Assembly (NCBI RefSeq): GCF_001884105.1
Contig: NZ_MACI01000062.1
Span: forward strand, 62,001 to 126,000
Source of the DNA: Bacillus luti
GTDB lineage: Bacteria; Bacillota; Bacilli; Bacillales; Bacillaceae_G
Direction of reading: 5' to 3'
Length of the DNA stretch: 64,000 nt
In this document: positions 25,621-34,262 of the stretch, piece by piece
How positions within the stretch are numbered: position 1 is the stretch's first letter
How the letters are laid out: each line of letters opens with the position of its first letter
Program-made: the position numbers and the translations under genes
Notes under the pieces: generated by a model
The model's database searches: none
What the model saw: the letters and a program-made list of their open reading frames with translations, nothing else
Told to the model about the DNA's origin: nothing

Positions 25621-26643
25621 TTATTTATCCTCTAGCAATAACACTTTCATTTCCTCTAACGACTCTTTCGTAAAGCCTAGAGCTTTTTCAGCATACGCTT
25701 CAACTGATCCGTATTGCTTTTTAACTTCATCAATCGCAGCTTGTAAATATTCAGCGCGCGCTTCAAACATTGCACCTAATATTGCTCTACTTTCATCGTT
25801 TTGTAATTTTGCACCTAAGAAGGCCATCATTTTTTCGTTTAACTTTTCACGGAAACCGTTACTTAGTAAGTAGTCTTCCATTACTGTTTTTTCTGGTACA
25901 CCTAGTAAAAGTAATAATAATGCTGAGCCAAATCCAGTACGGTCTTTTCCAGCTGTACAGTGGTTTACTAACGGTAAGTTTTCCGGATTTTGCGCTAAGT
26001 TTAAGAAGCTCACGAACGCCTCGTTACCACTTACGAAATCTTGATTCATTTTCACAAGATACTCACCTGGTTTTCCTAACATAGAAAGGTCACCAACTTG
26101 GAAAAATTCATTTATATTTAGATCTTTCGCTAAGTCTTGCATAACTGGTAAGTACACTTGACGAGCACCCGTAATTTCTGGATTCGGCTTATGCTTCACT
26201 TCAAAGTCTGTACGGTAATCACAAATTAACTTTAAACCAGACTTTTGTAAATACGCAATATCCCATTCTGTTAGTCCTGCTAATTCTTCAGAACGGTATA
26301 ATTTGCCCCATTTCACTTTACGGCCTTCTGTCGTTTCATATCCTCCCATATCACGGAAGTTAAACGCGCCTTGTAATGGCAGTCTACGCTCAGCTACTGT
26401 TACTGCTTGTCCATTACTTCCTACTAATCTAAAATATGGACGTTCATTTTCACTCGGGTTTTCAATTGTATATGATAATTCTCCATTTACCGTTGCAAGT
26501 AATTCTCCAGTTTCTTCAATATGTTCTGGTGAAGTACTCCAATAAATACGAACTTCTTCTATATTATTTTCCCATTTTATTTGTAACGTATTACCTTCAT
26601 TTCTTTCTACAGTTGCTTGTAACCAATTTCTTTGCTGCCCCAT
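25621..26643 (-). CDS. Tyrosine-protein phosphatase
   Basis: 340 residues. The N-terminal about 85 residues form a beta-sandwich-like domain; residues about 88-335 are a Y_phosphatase3 domain. The P-loop HCTAGKDRTG (CX5R) near residue 229 and the general-acid region with RDMGGY and YRSEEL are present. Such enzymes dephosphorylate tyrosine or phosphoinositides; no signal peptide is seen. No obvious operon partner. Confidence 0.9.
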   Translation of the reverse strand: MGQQRNWLQATVERNEGNTLQIKWENNIEEVRIYWSTSPEHIEETGELLATVNGELSYTIENPSENERPYFRLVGSNGQAVTVAERRLPLQGAFNFRDMGGYETTEGRKVKWGKLYRSEELAGLTEWDIAYLQKSGLKLICDYRTDFEVKHKPNPEITGARQVYLPVMQDLAKDLNINEFFQVGDLSMLGKPGEYLVKMNQDFVSGNEAFVSFLNLAQNPENLPLVNHCTAGKDRTGFGSALLLLLLGVPEKTVMEDYLLSNGFREKLNEKMMAFLGAKLQNDESRAILGAMFEARAEYLQAAIDEVKKQYGSVEAYAEKALGFTKESLEEMKVLLLEDK

Positions 26644-26732
26644 TCTTTCACCAACGCTTTCTCATATAATCGAATCTTACTCTATTGTATTATAGGAATA
26701 ACTACTTTGTCGTTCTCATTTTTCTTTTTATC

Positions 26733-26989
26733 TTACAAACAGGCAAAAAGTTCTTTTACTTGTTCAAAATTTGTACATGGATTACCGCGAAATACGTATG
26801 CGATTTGTTCTTTTCCGTTAAGTATTCAAGGAAATAGCGCCAGTTCTCTTGATATTGCTGTATGGTACGGGGCCCGCGTCCTTCCGCATATTTGATATGA
26901 ATAAACATATTAAAATACTCTTGTAGAGTAGGGCGAGTGTTTTCGGTAATTTCATTTGAAATATATTTGATTCCTTCGTGTTTCTCCAT
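26733..26989 (-). pseudogene. Tyrosine recombinase N-terminal remnant
   Basis: A 77-residue frame (26756-26989) contains a core-binding, SAM-like integrase domain (TLQEYFNMFIHIKYAEGRGPRTIQQYQEN) and then loses homology near EYLTEKN; the catalytic domain with its R-H-R-Y residues is absent. In a different minus-strand frame, 26733-26826 reads another protein-like tail (NGKEQIAYVFRGNP...ELFACL) to its own stop, so two gene remnants may be joined here, or a frameshift lies near 26820. Probably a decayed mobile element, not functional. Confidence 0.6.
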
Positions 26990-27281
26990 ACCCTTTCACA
27001 CCTTTACATATTTTATATCTAATTATATAAGGGGAACTGTAGAATTCTCCACGGTACTTATTGGCGGGAAAAATAACAGGGGAAGAGCTGTAAGGTAAAA
27101 GGTGGTAACATTAAAAAATAAGATATCCAATAAAGTTGAGATATAATATATTATTCGTAATGAAAATATTATATAGTAAAATTAAAAAAGCTATAAATTT
27201 ACTTACTCAGATTTATAGCTTTTTTGGAATAAAACGATTCATGTCTGTGTTGTAAGAAAAAAATCATAAAAGGGGTGAAAC
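26990..27281. other. AT-rich region with an orphan terminator
   Basis: No ORF seen. AAAAAAGCTATAAAT pairs with ATTTATAGCTTTTTT (27184-27225), a strong terminator with no gene before it on the plus strand. TATAAT occurs at 27142-27147 but has no clear -35. A short RNA from about 27153 to 27225 is possible. Confidence 0.4.
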
Positions 27282-27692
27282 ATCATTCGAGATTATTTTA
27301 TACTAGATATTTTTTTGTGTTCTGCACTACTGATTGCATTCATTGTGGGATTGGTTGTTTTTTATAAAAAGAATAGAAAGCGAAAAAAGAGGGGATTCTG
27401 GCAAGGGATAGTAGTTCTGTCTATTTTCGTTATCTCTTCAGTTTATTTGTTAGCTTCTACTCTTCTGGAATTAAATTATTATCTAAAAGGAAATGTTAGT
27501 AAGGTAGAAGGTGAATGCTATATCACTGTAAATGAAAACCACTATAAATCTTCAAGAGTAGACATTGAAATTGATGATTTGTTCTTAGTAGCAGATCAAT
27601 TAGAACTCCCAGACATAGAAGAGGATTATTACATGTGTAAAATAGAATATTTACCATTTTCAAAGGAAGTTACCCGTCTGGAGTATGAATGA
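27282..27692 (+). CDS. Membrane protein with non-canonical start (ATC or ATT)
   Basis: About 136 residues when read from ATC 27282 or ATT 27285, which follow AAAGGGG by 6 or 9 bases. The first ordinary start, TTG 27315, has no site and would cut into the first membrane segment (FILDIFLCSALLIAFIVGLVV). A second membrane segment follows at about residues 46-66, then a soluble C-terminus. Reading M-I-R-D-Y-F from an original ATG ATT is the simplest explanation, with ATG changed to ATC. Family not recognised. Confidence 0.55.
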   Translation: MIRDYFILDIFLCSALLIAFIVGLVVFYKKNRKRKKRGFWQGIVVLSIFVISSVYLLASTLLELNYYLKGNVSKVEGECYITVNENHYKSSRVDIEIDDLFLVADQLELPDIEEDYYMCKIEYLPFSKEVTRLEYE

Positions 27693-27719
27693 TGTTTAGA
27701 AATACATAGGATGATAACG

Positions 27720-27998
27720 TTAGACGCTACGTTTCTTTTTACGAAGTGTACACTCTTCTATCATGGTCAGCACTAGATATTGCAAAGCAACATGGATACT
27801 AATCAGAATCAAATGATACGAATAGTGATGAACAAATGAAAGGTAAGCGGCACTTATCGGGATTCCAAGAAAGAGAGAACCCCACTTGTTTTTGGTGAAA
27901 AAGTAAAGGGATGTAGCAACTAAAACACCGATAAGGATCGCTTCCCAGTAAACATACCAACTTACGTCACGAACAAATATGTCTAAAAAGTAATACAT
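27720..27998 (-). CDS. Small membrane protein
   Basis: 92 residues with about three hydrophobic segments (18-34, 40-60, 62-80) and a basic tail (LRKKKRS). AAAAGGAGTG lies 8 bases before ATG 27998. Convergent with the 27282 gene. Not recognised. Confidence 0.65.
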   Translation of the reverse strand: MYYFLDIFVRDVSWYVYWEAILIGVLVATSLYFFTKNKWGSLFLGIPISAAYLSFVHHYSYHLILISIHVALQYLVLTMIEECTLRKKKRSV

Positions 27999-28212
27999 GG
28001 ATACTCACTCCTTTTAATAAACTTTCGATAGTTTTTTTCGAATCCTGCCAATTGGATAGATAAGCGTATTGTGTTGGAGGTATTTAGGTTATCTGAAAGA
28101 AAACTTATGACAGTGGATTCACATAATGAATGCATGACTTCTAATTTATCCCTACAAATACTTCGTATTATGTACCTTTCTCCATGGTTCAATATCTAAA
28201 CTTTGTTCTTCA

Positions 28213-28248
28213 TTACGTTATCAGTCATAGTAATGACTGATAACGTAA
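28213..28248. repeat. Perfect 16-bp palindrome
   Basis: TTACGTTATCAGTCAT (28213-28228) and ATGACTGATAACGTAA (28233-28248) are exact inverted copies with a 4-base loop. No T tract follows on either strand, so it is not a typical terminator. It may be an operator or a hairpin in a transcript. Confidence 0.7.
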
Positions 28249-28370
28249 CTTTACTCATAAAAATGTCTATTAAAAACTTTAAATAAATTTCATACATATA
28301 ATTAAATATACACTATTTTTGAGCCCTAACCTCCCGCTAAATGAGTTCGAGAGAGTACATTATTCATCCT

Positions 28371-29093
28371 TTAAAACTCCCTCACATACCGCTCAGTACA
28401 ACTCAGCAGCTGACATCCGTTCTCTTCAAAAACATCCTTCATCCACTCATTTTGCACATTTGTCTCACCGATATAATAAGATGCACCTATTTCCTTTAAG
28501 ACAAACATTGCCCCTGTAAAGAATGCTACTTCATACCCTTTATTTTTCATATTTGGAGTGACTCCAAAATACATAAGCTTTCCTTCTTCTAACGTACCTC
28601 TTTCAATATGCGGGATTACAATTCCGATCGGCTCTTCACCTACAACCGCTGTTAAACAATGTTCTTTCCATTGCTCACCAATTTCTTGTAGCATCATATG
28701 TACAAATTGATCCTGAGCGACTGGTTCTCCCGTCGCTTCATTCCACAGTGAATAAAAAGCCTCTTCTCCCACTTCTTCAATAAGCTTAAAATCCATTTCA
28801 CTTTCTACATCTTCTACTTCATATATATCTTTAAATACAATCATGCTTTCCGTAACATATTCAAATGAATACGTTTCAAAACATTTTTTATACACATCAT
28901 AATTTGGACTTTTTGAAGAGATTTCAAAATGTAGTTTTTCTAATCCATCTTTTTCAGCTTCAGCAACGCAATATTGCATCATTTCCTCTAATTGCTCTTC
29001 TGTAAAAATCTCTGCATTATTTTCTTTTATCATAATAGAAGAAGCACTTCTTCTTATTTTAAAATGTTTTGCTAACTGTTCTATCGTCGTCAT
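28371..29093 (-). CDS. GNAT-family N-acetyltransferase
   Basis: 240 residues; ATG 29093 preceded by GGGAAG. The C-terminal half (about 115-235) is a GNAT domain with the acyl-CoA region (GIVIPHIERGTLEEGKLMYFG, PNMKNKGYEVAFFTG). The N-terminal half is a helical extension plus a first, weak GNAT-like half. Substrate unknown. Confidence 0.8.
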   Translation of the reverse strand: MTTIEQLAKHFKIRRSASSIMIKENNAEIFTEEQLEEMMQYCVAEAEKDGLEKLHFEISSKSPNYDVYKKCFETYSFEYVTESMIVFKDIYEVEDVESEMDFKLIEEVGEEAFYSLWNEATGEPVAQDQFVHMMLQEIGEQWKEHCLTAVVGEEPIGIVIPHIERGTLEEGKLMYFGVTPNMKNKGYEVAFFTGAMFVLKEIGASYYIGETNVQNEWMKDVFEENGCQLLSCTERYVREF

Positions 29094-29216
29094 ATTCTTC
29101 CCTCATCTATATCATACTCGAATTTGTAATCGTTCTCCTTGCATGAGCAGGATTGTCCTTGAATATATAGAATACTAGAAAAGATCGCATCTTTAAAGTG
29201 CGGAGGAGGTTCTCCA

Positions 29217-30056
29217 TTGGATATTACAGCGCTGCAACAACAGTTAGAGCTTATACAACAAAATGATTATACGCAACTGCAACATATAGATATAAATGAG
29301 TTAACTTTAAACATGCTTCAATATATCGGAACGACTGACAGTTATGTTCGTTACCAACTTATATATAAATGTTTTGCTCATTTTATTCATCATGAATTCC
29401 TTATGGACGATCAACTGAAATTACTGTTACATACATGCTTAAGTGATGAGTATTTATATTGTGACATTCACTCCCCACAAACAGATGGGGTTTTCACACG
29501 TTCTTACACTGTTTCGTTAATTGCATTAATACTCCAATTCGCTAACTCGCACTACTTTTTTACAGAGGAGGATATCGAGGAAATAAAAAACAAACTCATT
29601 ACATATACAAACTTAGAAACTGATTTTCGAGGCTATATCGAAAATAAAGGATGGGCTCATTGTATCGCCCACGTATCTGATGCCTTTACTGAAATTGTTC
29701 ACAATTCCTATACGACCTTCCAGTGGTATGAAGAATTAATTCATTGTTTATTAAATAAAATTTTCATTCCGTCTGATCTTTTTCATAATAACGAAGATGA
29801 ACGTACCGTTACTCCGTTACTAGCAATGCTGTATCATGACCTCTCACAAGATACGTTAATTTCAATTATTTATAAAAAAATAAAAAGGCTTCCTCAAATT
29901 AGAAAACGCCTTTCACTTAATGAGTATTGTATTTTATGTGCGAACATTAAAACCTTTTTACGCACATTATTTTTTAGAACAAAAGATGATCATAACTTAG
30001 CCTTTACAGCACGTAAAACAGAAAGAATGTTAAAAGAACTTCCTAATTATTATTAA
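29217..30056 (+). CDS. DUF2785 family protein
   Basis: 279 residues from TTG 29217, with GGAGGAGG 7 bases upstream. Nearly all helical; conserved stretches such as SDEYLYCDIHSP, ENKGWAHCIAHVSDAF and DERTVTPLLAML match DUF2785. No membrane segment or catalytic motif seen. The Nudix gene starts 17 bases after it, so both are one operon. Function unknown. Confidence 0.8.
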   Translation: MDITALQQQLELIQQNDYTQLQHIDINELTLNMLQYIGTTDSYVRYQLIYKCFAHFIHHEFLMDDQLKLLLHTCLSDEYLYCDIHSPQTDGVFTRSYTVSLIALILQFANSHYFFTEEDIEEIKNKLITYTNLETDFRGYIENKGWAHCIAHVSDAFTEIVHNSYTTFQWYEELIHCLLNKIFIPSDLFHNNEDERTVTPLLAMLYHDLSQDTLISIIYKKIKRLPQIRKRLSLNEYCILCANIKTFLRTLFFRTKDDHNLAFTARKTERMLKELPNYY

Positions 30057-30073
30057 ATGTAAGGAGAAACATT

Positions 30074-30523
30074 ATGGGTTATATTGAAGACATGAGAAAT
30101 CTAATAGGAAATCATCCACTTATTTTAATTGGTTCACACGCCATTATATTAAATGAAAAAGATGAAGTATTACTGCAGCTTCGGACAGATTTTAACCGCT
30201 GGGGTATTATTGGCGGGGCCTTAGAATATAACGAAACACTCGAAGACGCTTTAAAGCGAGAAGTATTTGAAGAAACTGGGCTTATCATTAAAAATCCAGA
30301 ACTATTCCGTACATACTCAGGACCAGATTACTTTCAAATTTATCCAAACGGCGATCAAGTACACGGTGTACTCGTTGTTTATATTTGCCGTGAATTTCAC
30401 GGTGAGCTTATTTGTGATCAAACTGAGTCAAAAGAATTACGTTTCTTTCCGCTGGATGAATTGCCTAGTACTCTTCATCCCGTTATTGAGCGTATTATTA
30501 GGGAATTTCAGCACTCCAATTAA
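30074..30523 (+). CDS. Nudix hydrolase
   Basis: 149 residues; ATG 30074 with AAGGAG 7 bases upstream. The Nudix box GALEYNETLEDALKREVFEE (GX5EX7REUXEEXGU) at about residues 44-66 is complete. It hydrolyses a nucleoside diphosphate linked to another group; the substrate is not readable from sequence. Same operon as the DUF2785 gene. Confidence 0.9.
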   Translation: MGYIEDMRNLIGNHPLILIGSHAIILNEKDEVLLQLRTDFNRWGIIGGALEYNETLEDALKREVFEETGLIIKNPELFRTYSGPDYFQIYPNGDQVHGVLVVYICREFHGELICDQTESKELRFFPLDELPSTLHPVIERIIREFQHSN

Positions 30524-30552
30524 AAAACATTACATATTGTATGTAGTAATAA

Positions 30553-30595
30553 AACACCCTCATTTCCCATCATGATAACGTGAAATGAGGGTGTT
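30553..30595. terminator. Terminator between convergent Nudix and VOC genes
   Basis: AACACCCTCATTT pairs perfectly with AAATGAGGGTGTT. The T-rich tail is on the minus strand, so it mainly ends the VOC gene. Confidence 0.8.
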
Positions 30596-30631
30596 ATCGT
30601 TCACCGTAAATCCGAATGGTTCCCTTAGCAG

Positions 30632-31012
30632 TTAGATCGTTATTTCAATCTGATTTCCTTCCGGGTCACTTACTACACTTTCATAGTAACCATCTCCTGT
30701 AGTACGCGGGCCATTTAACACAGGATAGCCTGCTTCTCTTAACCTATCCGTTAATTGATTCACTTTTTCTTTACTACCTACAGAAAAAGAAATATGAGCA
30801 TATCCTATTGTTTGTGTTTGTAATGCATCATCTATCCCTACCTGCTTCATAAGCTCTAGACGTGCTCCACCTTCAAAAGTTATAAAATAAGATTTAAACT
30901 GCTTTTTCGGATTGTGATATAAGCTATTTTCTTCACCATCGAAGTATTGTTTATAAAAATCACGCATTCTTTCTAAATCATTCACCCAAATTGCTACATG
31001 TTCAATTTTCAT
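30632..31012 (-). CDS. VOC-family (glyoxalase-like) protein
   Basis: 126 residues from ATG 31012, preceded by AAAAGGTG; a longer frame to 31042 lacks a site. The protein has the two beta-alpha-beta-beta-beta modules of the VOC fold and metal-ligand positions in [27 protein letters not shown] and [10 protein letters not shown] (His/Glu/His/Glu). It may be a lyase, dioxygenase or resistance protein; which is not clear. Confidence 0.85.
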   Translation of the reverse strand: MKIEHVAIWVNDLERMRDFYKQYFDGEENSLYHNPKKQFKSYFITFEGGARLELMKQVGIDDALQTQTIGYAHISFSVGSKEKVNQLTDRLREAGYPVLNGPRTTGDGYYESVVSDPEGNQIEITI

Positions 31013-31073
31013 AATCGACACCTTTTCTTTTATGTTATTCAACTGGCAATTGGATGCTTATTTGCCAGTGCAT

Positions 31074-32114
31074 TTAATTTTCTTTCTTTGTTTTCGTAAT
31101 CATAAGATCAAGTCCAAGGCTTTTTAATCCATATAAATAATCTTCTTTCCAGTTGCTCACTGTTATTTTCGGAATATGTTCTGCCGGAATGTACTGCGGA
31201 CAAGTTTTTACAATTTGATCTATTACAAATTGGTTCACTTCATCATCACAGAAAATAAAGGCATGAGGGTTAATAATAGCTATAAATGTAGAAATTAAAC
31301 GGGTCATAGCATCTATATTATATTCCTCTGGATTATCGGAATTTTCAGCTTCATCTCCACTTCTCAAAGCTTGCAAGAAATTTTTATTATCATACTGCGG
31401 AACGAAAGATATCTCTCCTGAGAAAAATGTACTTCCGCGTATGACATCTCCATTTACCATAATCCCGGCACCTGGGCCGTTTTGACCCGCATACAAATAT
31501 ACAAGAGATGAATTGTCATAATTCCCCGTATTTTTATGATAGCCGAGCACTGCAGCATTCATATCGTTTTCTATTACTACCGGTATAGAGAATAGATCCT
31601 CCAAATGACTTTTCAAATTAAAATTTTGGAACTTCTCATATCCAGGAATGTAGAAAATACGCCCATTGTCTACCGCACCAGGCACTCCAATTGATATGGA
31701 ACTTATTTTCGGAAACGTAGCTATTAGACTTTCTATTTGTTCTGTTAATACGTCTAGGCCCGTATCAATTAATACACTTGAAGTACTGCCTTGTTCTTTT
31801 ACTTCGCCTAAACAGTTAAAAATTGTATAGTTCGTCTCATTTCTCTCTAAAAATATCGCTAAGCCTAACATATATTCCGGATTATATTCATATCGTTTCG
31901 CTCTTCTTCCACCACTTGAATCATCTAAACCAGCTAAAGTGACTTCACCGTCTTGTTTCATTTTTTCTATAAATTTACTTATTGTTGGAAAACTAATTTC
32001 TAATGTATTACTAAGTTCAACTTTCGTTGCACTACCTCGCTCTAGAAGAGCTGTACGAATGCCGCGAAGGATCGTTTCTTTAATCGATTTTTGAGTAACA
32101 AATTGTTCACTCAA
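31074..32114 (-). CDS. ROK-family transcriptional repressor
   Basis: 346 residues from TTG 32114, chosen because AAGGTGG lies 8 bases upstream; ATG 32138 has no site. An N-terminal winged helix-turn-helix (about 10-62, SKVELSNTLEISFPTISKF type) is followed by a ROK domain. The kinase phosphate motif DxGxT and the ROK zinc cluster (CxCGxxGC) are both missing, so it should be a regulator only, binding a sugar or sugar phosphate. An exact palindrome lies just upstream (32139-32162) and two more before the acetyltransferase/MFS genes, which indicates autoregulation and control of that operon. Confidence 0.9.
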   Translation of the reverse strand: MSEQFVTQKSIKETILRGIRTALLERGSATKVELSNTLEISFPTISKFIEKMKQDGEVTLAGLDDSSGGRRAKRYEYNPEYMLGLAIFLERNETNYTIFNCLGEVKEQGSTSSVLIDTGLDVLTEQIESLIATFPKISSISIGVPGAVDNGRIFYIPGYEKFQNFNLKSHLEDLFSIPVVIENDMNAAVLGYHKNTGNYDNSSLVYLYAGQNGPGAGIMVNGDVIRGSTFFSGEISFVPQYDNKNFLQALRSGDEAENSDNPEEYNIDAMTRLISTFIAIINPHAFIFCDDEVNQFVIDQIVKTCPQYIPAEHIPKITVSNWKEDYLYGLKSLGLDLMITKTKKEN

Positions 32115-32138
32115 ATCGCTCACCACCTTAATCAACAT

Positions 32139-32162
32139 ACTTATTAAACATTTTTAATAAGT
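32139..32162. promoter_or_regulatory. ROK operator O1
   Basis: ACTTATTAAA and TTTAATAAGT, perfect 10-bp inverted arms with 4-base spacer, 25 bases before the ROK start codon. The same sequence recurs twice at 34082-34143. Confidence 0.75.
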
Positions 32163-32237
32163 TGCGTTGACAATATATCATACATCATTTTCTAAAGCAA
32201 TAGAGATGATATATTTCCGCTAGCACGCACTCCGTAT

Positions 32238-33431
32238 TTAACTCGATGTATTCTCTCTCGTAACAGACGATATAATTCCAGACAAGAGAACAAATAATAA
32301 AACAGCTAGCAAGGCATTGCGTATTCCGAATGCTTCTCCCAGTATACCTAAAAATGGTGGTCCGGCTAAAAAGGCTGTAAAACCGATGATAGAAACTGTC
32401 GCAACATTAGAAGTCGCGTTTTCACTATCATCTCCAGCGGCTGAAAGACCAATTGGGAAACCTAACGCAGCACCAATTCCCCATAGCACGACACCAACTG
32501 AAAGAAAATACGAGTTACTCCCAAATATTACGGTTGAAATTCCTATAATCGCCATCATAATCGTAGCACGTACGACAGCGACACGACCGAACCGATCAAG
32601 GAAATAACTACTACACATACGAACTAACGTCATTGCCGATACAAAAATAGTGTACATAATAGAACCTGTCACTACACTTTGTTCATGCCCGTCTACCATT
32701 ATAATAGGTAACCAATCATTTGCACTTCCTTCTGCAAATGCCATTCCTAGCACGAAAAGACCAATTAAAAGCACCTTTTTTTCCATACGTAAGGACGTAC
32801 GCTTCGTGCCCTTTTTATTCCGCGATTTCTCCTTTTTCCCTGTTCCATGCGGAAGAAAACGATACAACATACATACAAGTAATAAAGACACGATAGAAAC
32901 TGCAAAAAACTGATACATAATAGGGATGTGAAGCAAGGCAGCAACAGAACCGCTAAGCGCTCCTACTAAAGTTCCTACGCTAAAAAAGCCGTGAAATTTC
33001 GGTAGAAGTGTCGTTCCTAATTTCTGCTCAATTGACGAACCTTCTACATTCAATGCAACTTCTGCCAATCCATATCCTACTCCAAATACTAGTAAACTAC
33101 TAAAAGCCCCCACGCTAGAAGCAAAATAAATAGTAATACCTAAACAAAGCAATCCAATAATCATAAAAAACATACTGCCTATCATTACGTCCCTAGCTCC
33201 CCTGCAATCAATGAAACGACTTGCACTTAGTAGACCAATTATTGAACCGACAGATAGTCCGAATAAAATCCAACCCATTTCTGCATTTGATACAGCCAAA
33301 ATATCGCGCACCGCTGCGGTTCTAGAGATCCATGTAGCAAACGCGACACCTGGCAAAGCAAATAAGAGGAATAGAGCATTTCTAGAGGCTAGTAATGTCT
33401 TTGTATGATTATCGGTACAATATTTCTTCAT
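32238..33431 (-). CDS. MFS transporter
   Basis: 397 residues from ATG 33431, with AAAGGTG 6 bases upstream. Twelve membrane segments with a basic cytoplasmic loop after the sixth (KKEKSRNKKG) and the MFS pattern (SRFIDCRGARDV between helices 2 and 3). It starts 57 bases after the acetyltransferase gene and precedes the ROK gene, so it is likely a sugar or sugar-derivative transporter in a ROK-controlled unit. Direction and substrate unknown. Confidence 0.85.
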   Translation of the reverse strand: MKKYCTDNHTKTLLASRNALFLLFALPGVAFATWISRTAAVRDILAVSNAEMGWILFGLSVGSIIGLLSASRFIDCRGARDVMIGSMFFMIIGLLCLGITIYFASSVGAFSSLLVFGVGYGLAEVALNVEGSSIEQKLGTTLLPKFHGFFSVGTLVGALSGSVAALLHIPIMYQFFAVSIVSLLLVCMLYRFLPHGTGKKEKSRNKKGTKRTSLRMEKKVLLIGLFVLGMAFAEGSANDWLPIIMVDGHEQSVVTGSIMYTIFVSAMTLVRMCSSYFLDRFGRVAVVRATIMMAIIGISTVIFGSNSYFLSVGVVLWGIGAALGFPIGLSAAGDDSENATSNVATVSIIGFTAFLAGPPFLGILGEAFGIRNALLAVLLFVLLSGIISSVTRENTSS

Positions 33432-33487
33432 ATGAAACACCTTTCAAATTGTCTATACGATAATTTACACTCTAATGAAAACACCTT

Positions 33488-34051
33488 TTATTCTTCTATC
33501 GTTTTAATAATTTTAGCCGGGTTACCACCAACAACTACATTATTAGGTACATCTTTTGTCACAACTGCTCCAGATGCAATTACAGCATTATCTCCAATTG
33601 AAATACCAGGGTTAATAATAGCTCCCCCGCCAACCCAAACGTTGTTACCTATCTTTACAGGTTTTCCATATTCTTTGCCAGAGTTCCGTTCCGCTGCCTG
33701 TAACGGATGAGTAGCAGTATAAATATGAACATCAGGTGCAAACATACAATTATCACCGATTCGCACTTCACAAACGTCTAAAATAACACAATTGAAATTG
33801 GAGAAAAAGTTCTTTCCAATGTGGATATTGTAACCATAATCACAACGAAAAGTAGGTTTAATGTGTGATGTCCCGTCAGCTGAAGAACCTAAAAGCTGAT
33901 TTAATAAAGTAAAACGCCCCTCATCTCCTGTCTCCATAGCCTCGTTATAAAGACGTGTTAACCGTTTTGCTTCAGTCCTATCGGCTACTAATACTTCATC
34001 ATCTGGCATATACATTTCTCCTGCCACCATCTTTTCTTTCTCGGTTTTCAT
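33488..34051 (-). CDS. maa: Maltose/galactoside O-acetyltransferase
   Basis: 187 residues; ATG 34051 with AGGAG upstream. The N-terminal Mac domain ([20 protein letters not shown]) and the left-handed hexapeptide-repeat helix (about 60-180, including [19 protein letters not shown] with the catalytic His) match LacA/Maa enzymes, which move acetyl from acetyl-CoA to sugars. Two ROK palindromes lie upstream and overlap the promoter start region. First gene of the ROK-controlled unit. Confidence 0.85.
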   Translation of the reverse strand: MKTEKEKMVAGEMYMPDDEVLVADRTEAKRLTRLYNEAMETGDEGRFTLLNQLLGSSADGTSHIKPTFRCDYGYNIHIGKNFFSNFNCVILDVCEVRIGDNCMFAPDVHIYTATHPLQAAERNSGKEYGKPVKIGNNVWVGGGAIINPGISIGDNAVIASGAVVTKDVPNNVVVGGNPAKIIKTIEE

Positions 34052-34081
34052 ACAATCATCTCCTTTATTATTGAATGAGCC

Positions 34082-34143
34082 CCACTTATTAAACCTCTTT
34101 AATAAGTGGCTTTAATTATACTTATTAAACACATTTAATAAGT
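34082..34143. promoter_or_regulatory. ROK operators O2 and O3
   Basis: O2: CCACTTATTAAA / TTTAATAAGTGG, perfect 12-bp arms (34082-34109). O3: ACTTATTAAA / TTTAATAAGT (34120-34143). They share the core with O1, and their centres are about 36 bases apart. O3 begins 7 bases downstream of the -10, a position where a bound repressor would block transcription. Confidence 0.8.
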
Positions 34144-34149
34144 CCCCCT

Positions 34150-34177
34150 ATATTAGCATACTTTTTCATATATGCAA
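34150..34177 (-). promoter_or_regulatory. Promoter of the maa/MFS unit
   Basis: On the minus strand TTGCAT (34177-34172) and TAATAT (34155-34150) with 16-base spacing; operators O3 and O2 follow at once. Confidence 0.65.
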
Positions 34178-34262
34178 CTCATAAGTTTCGAAAGGACATG
34201 TAAACTCCTTATTTTACGTATCGATATGACGAATAATTTATATAGAAAAAACGAGAGAACGC

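Noticed and set aside
27983-28192. 69-codon minus-strand ORF overlapping the small membrane protein gene
   Set aside because: TTG start without a site; overlaps the next gene; no recognisable domain.
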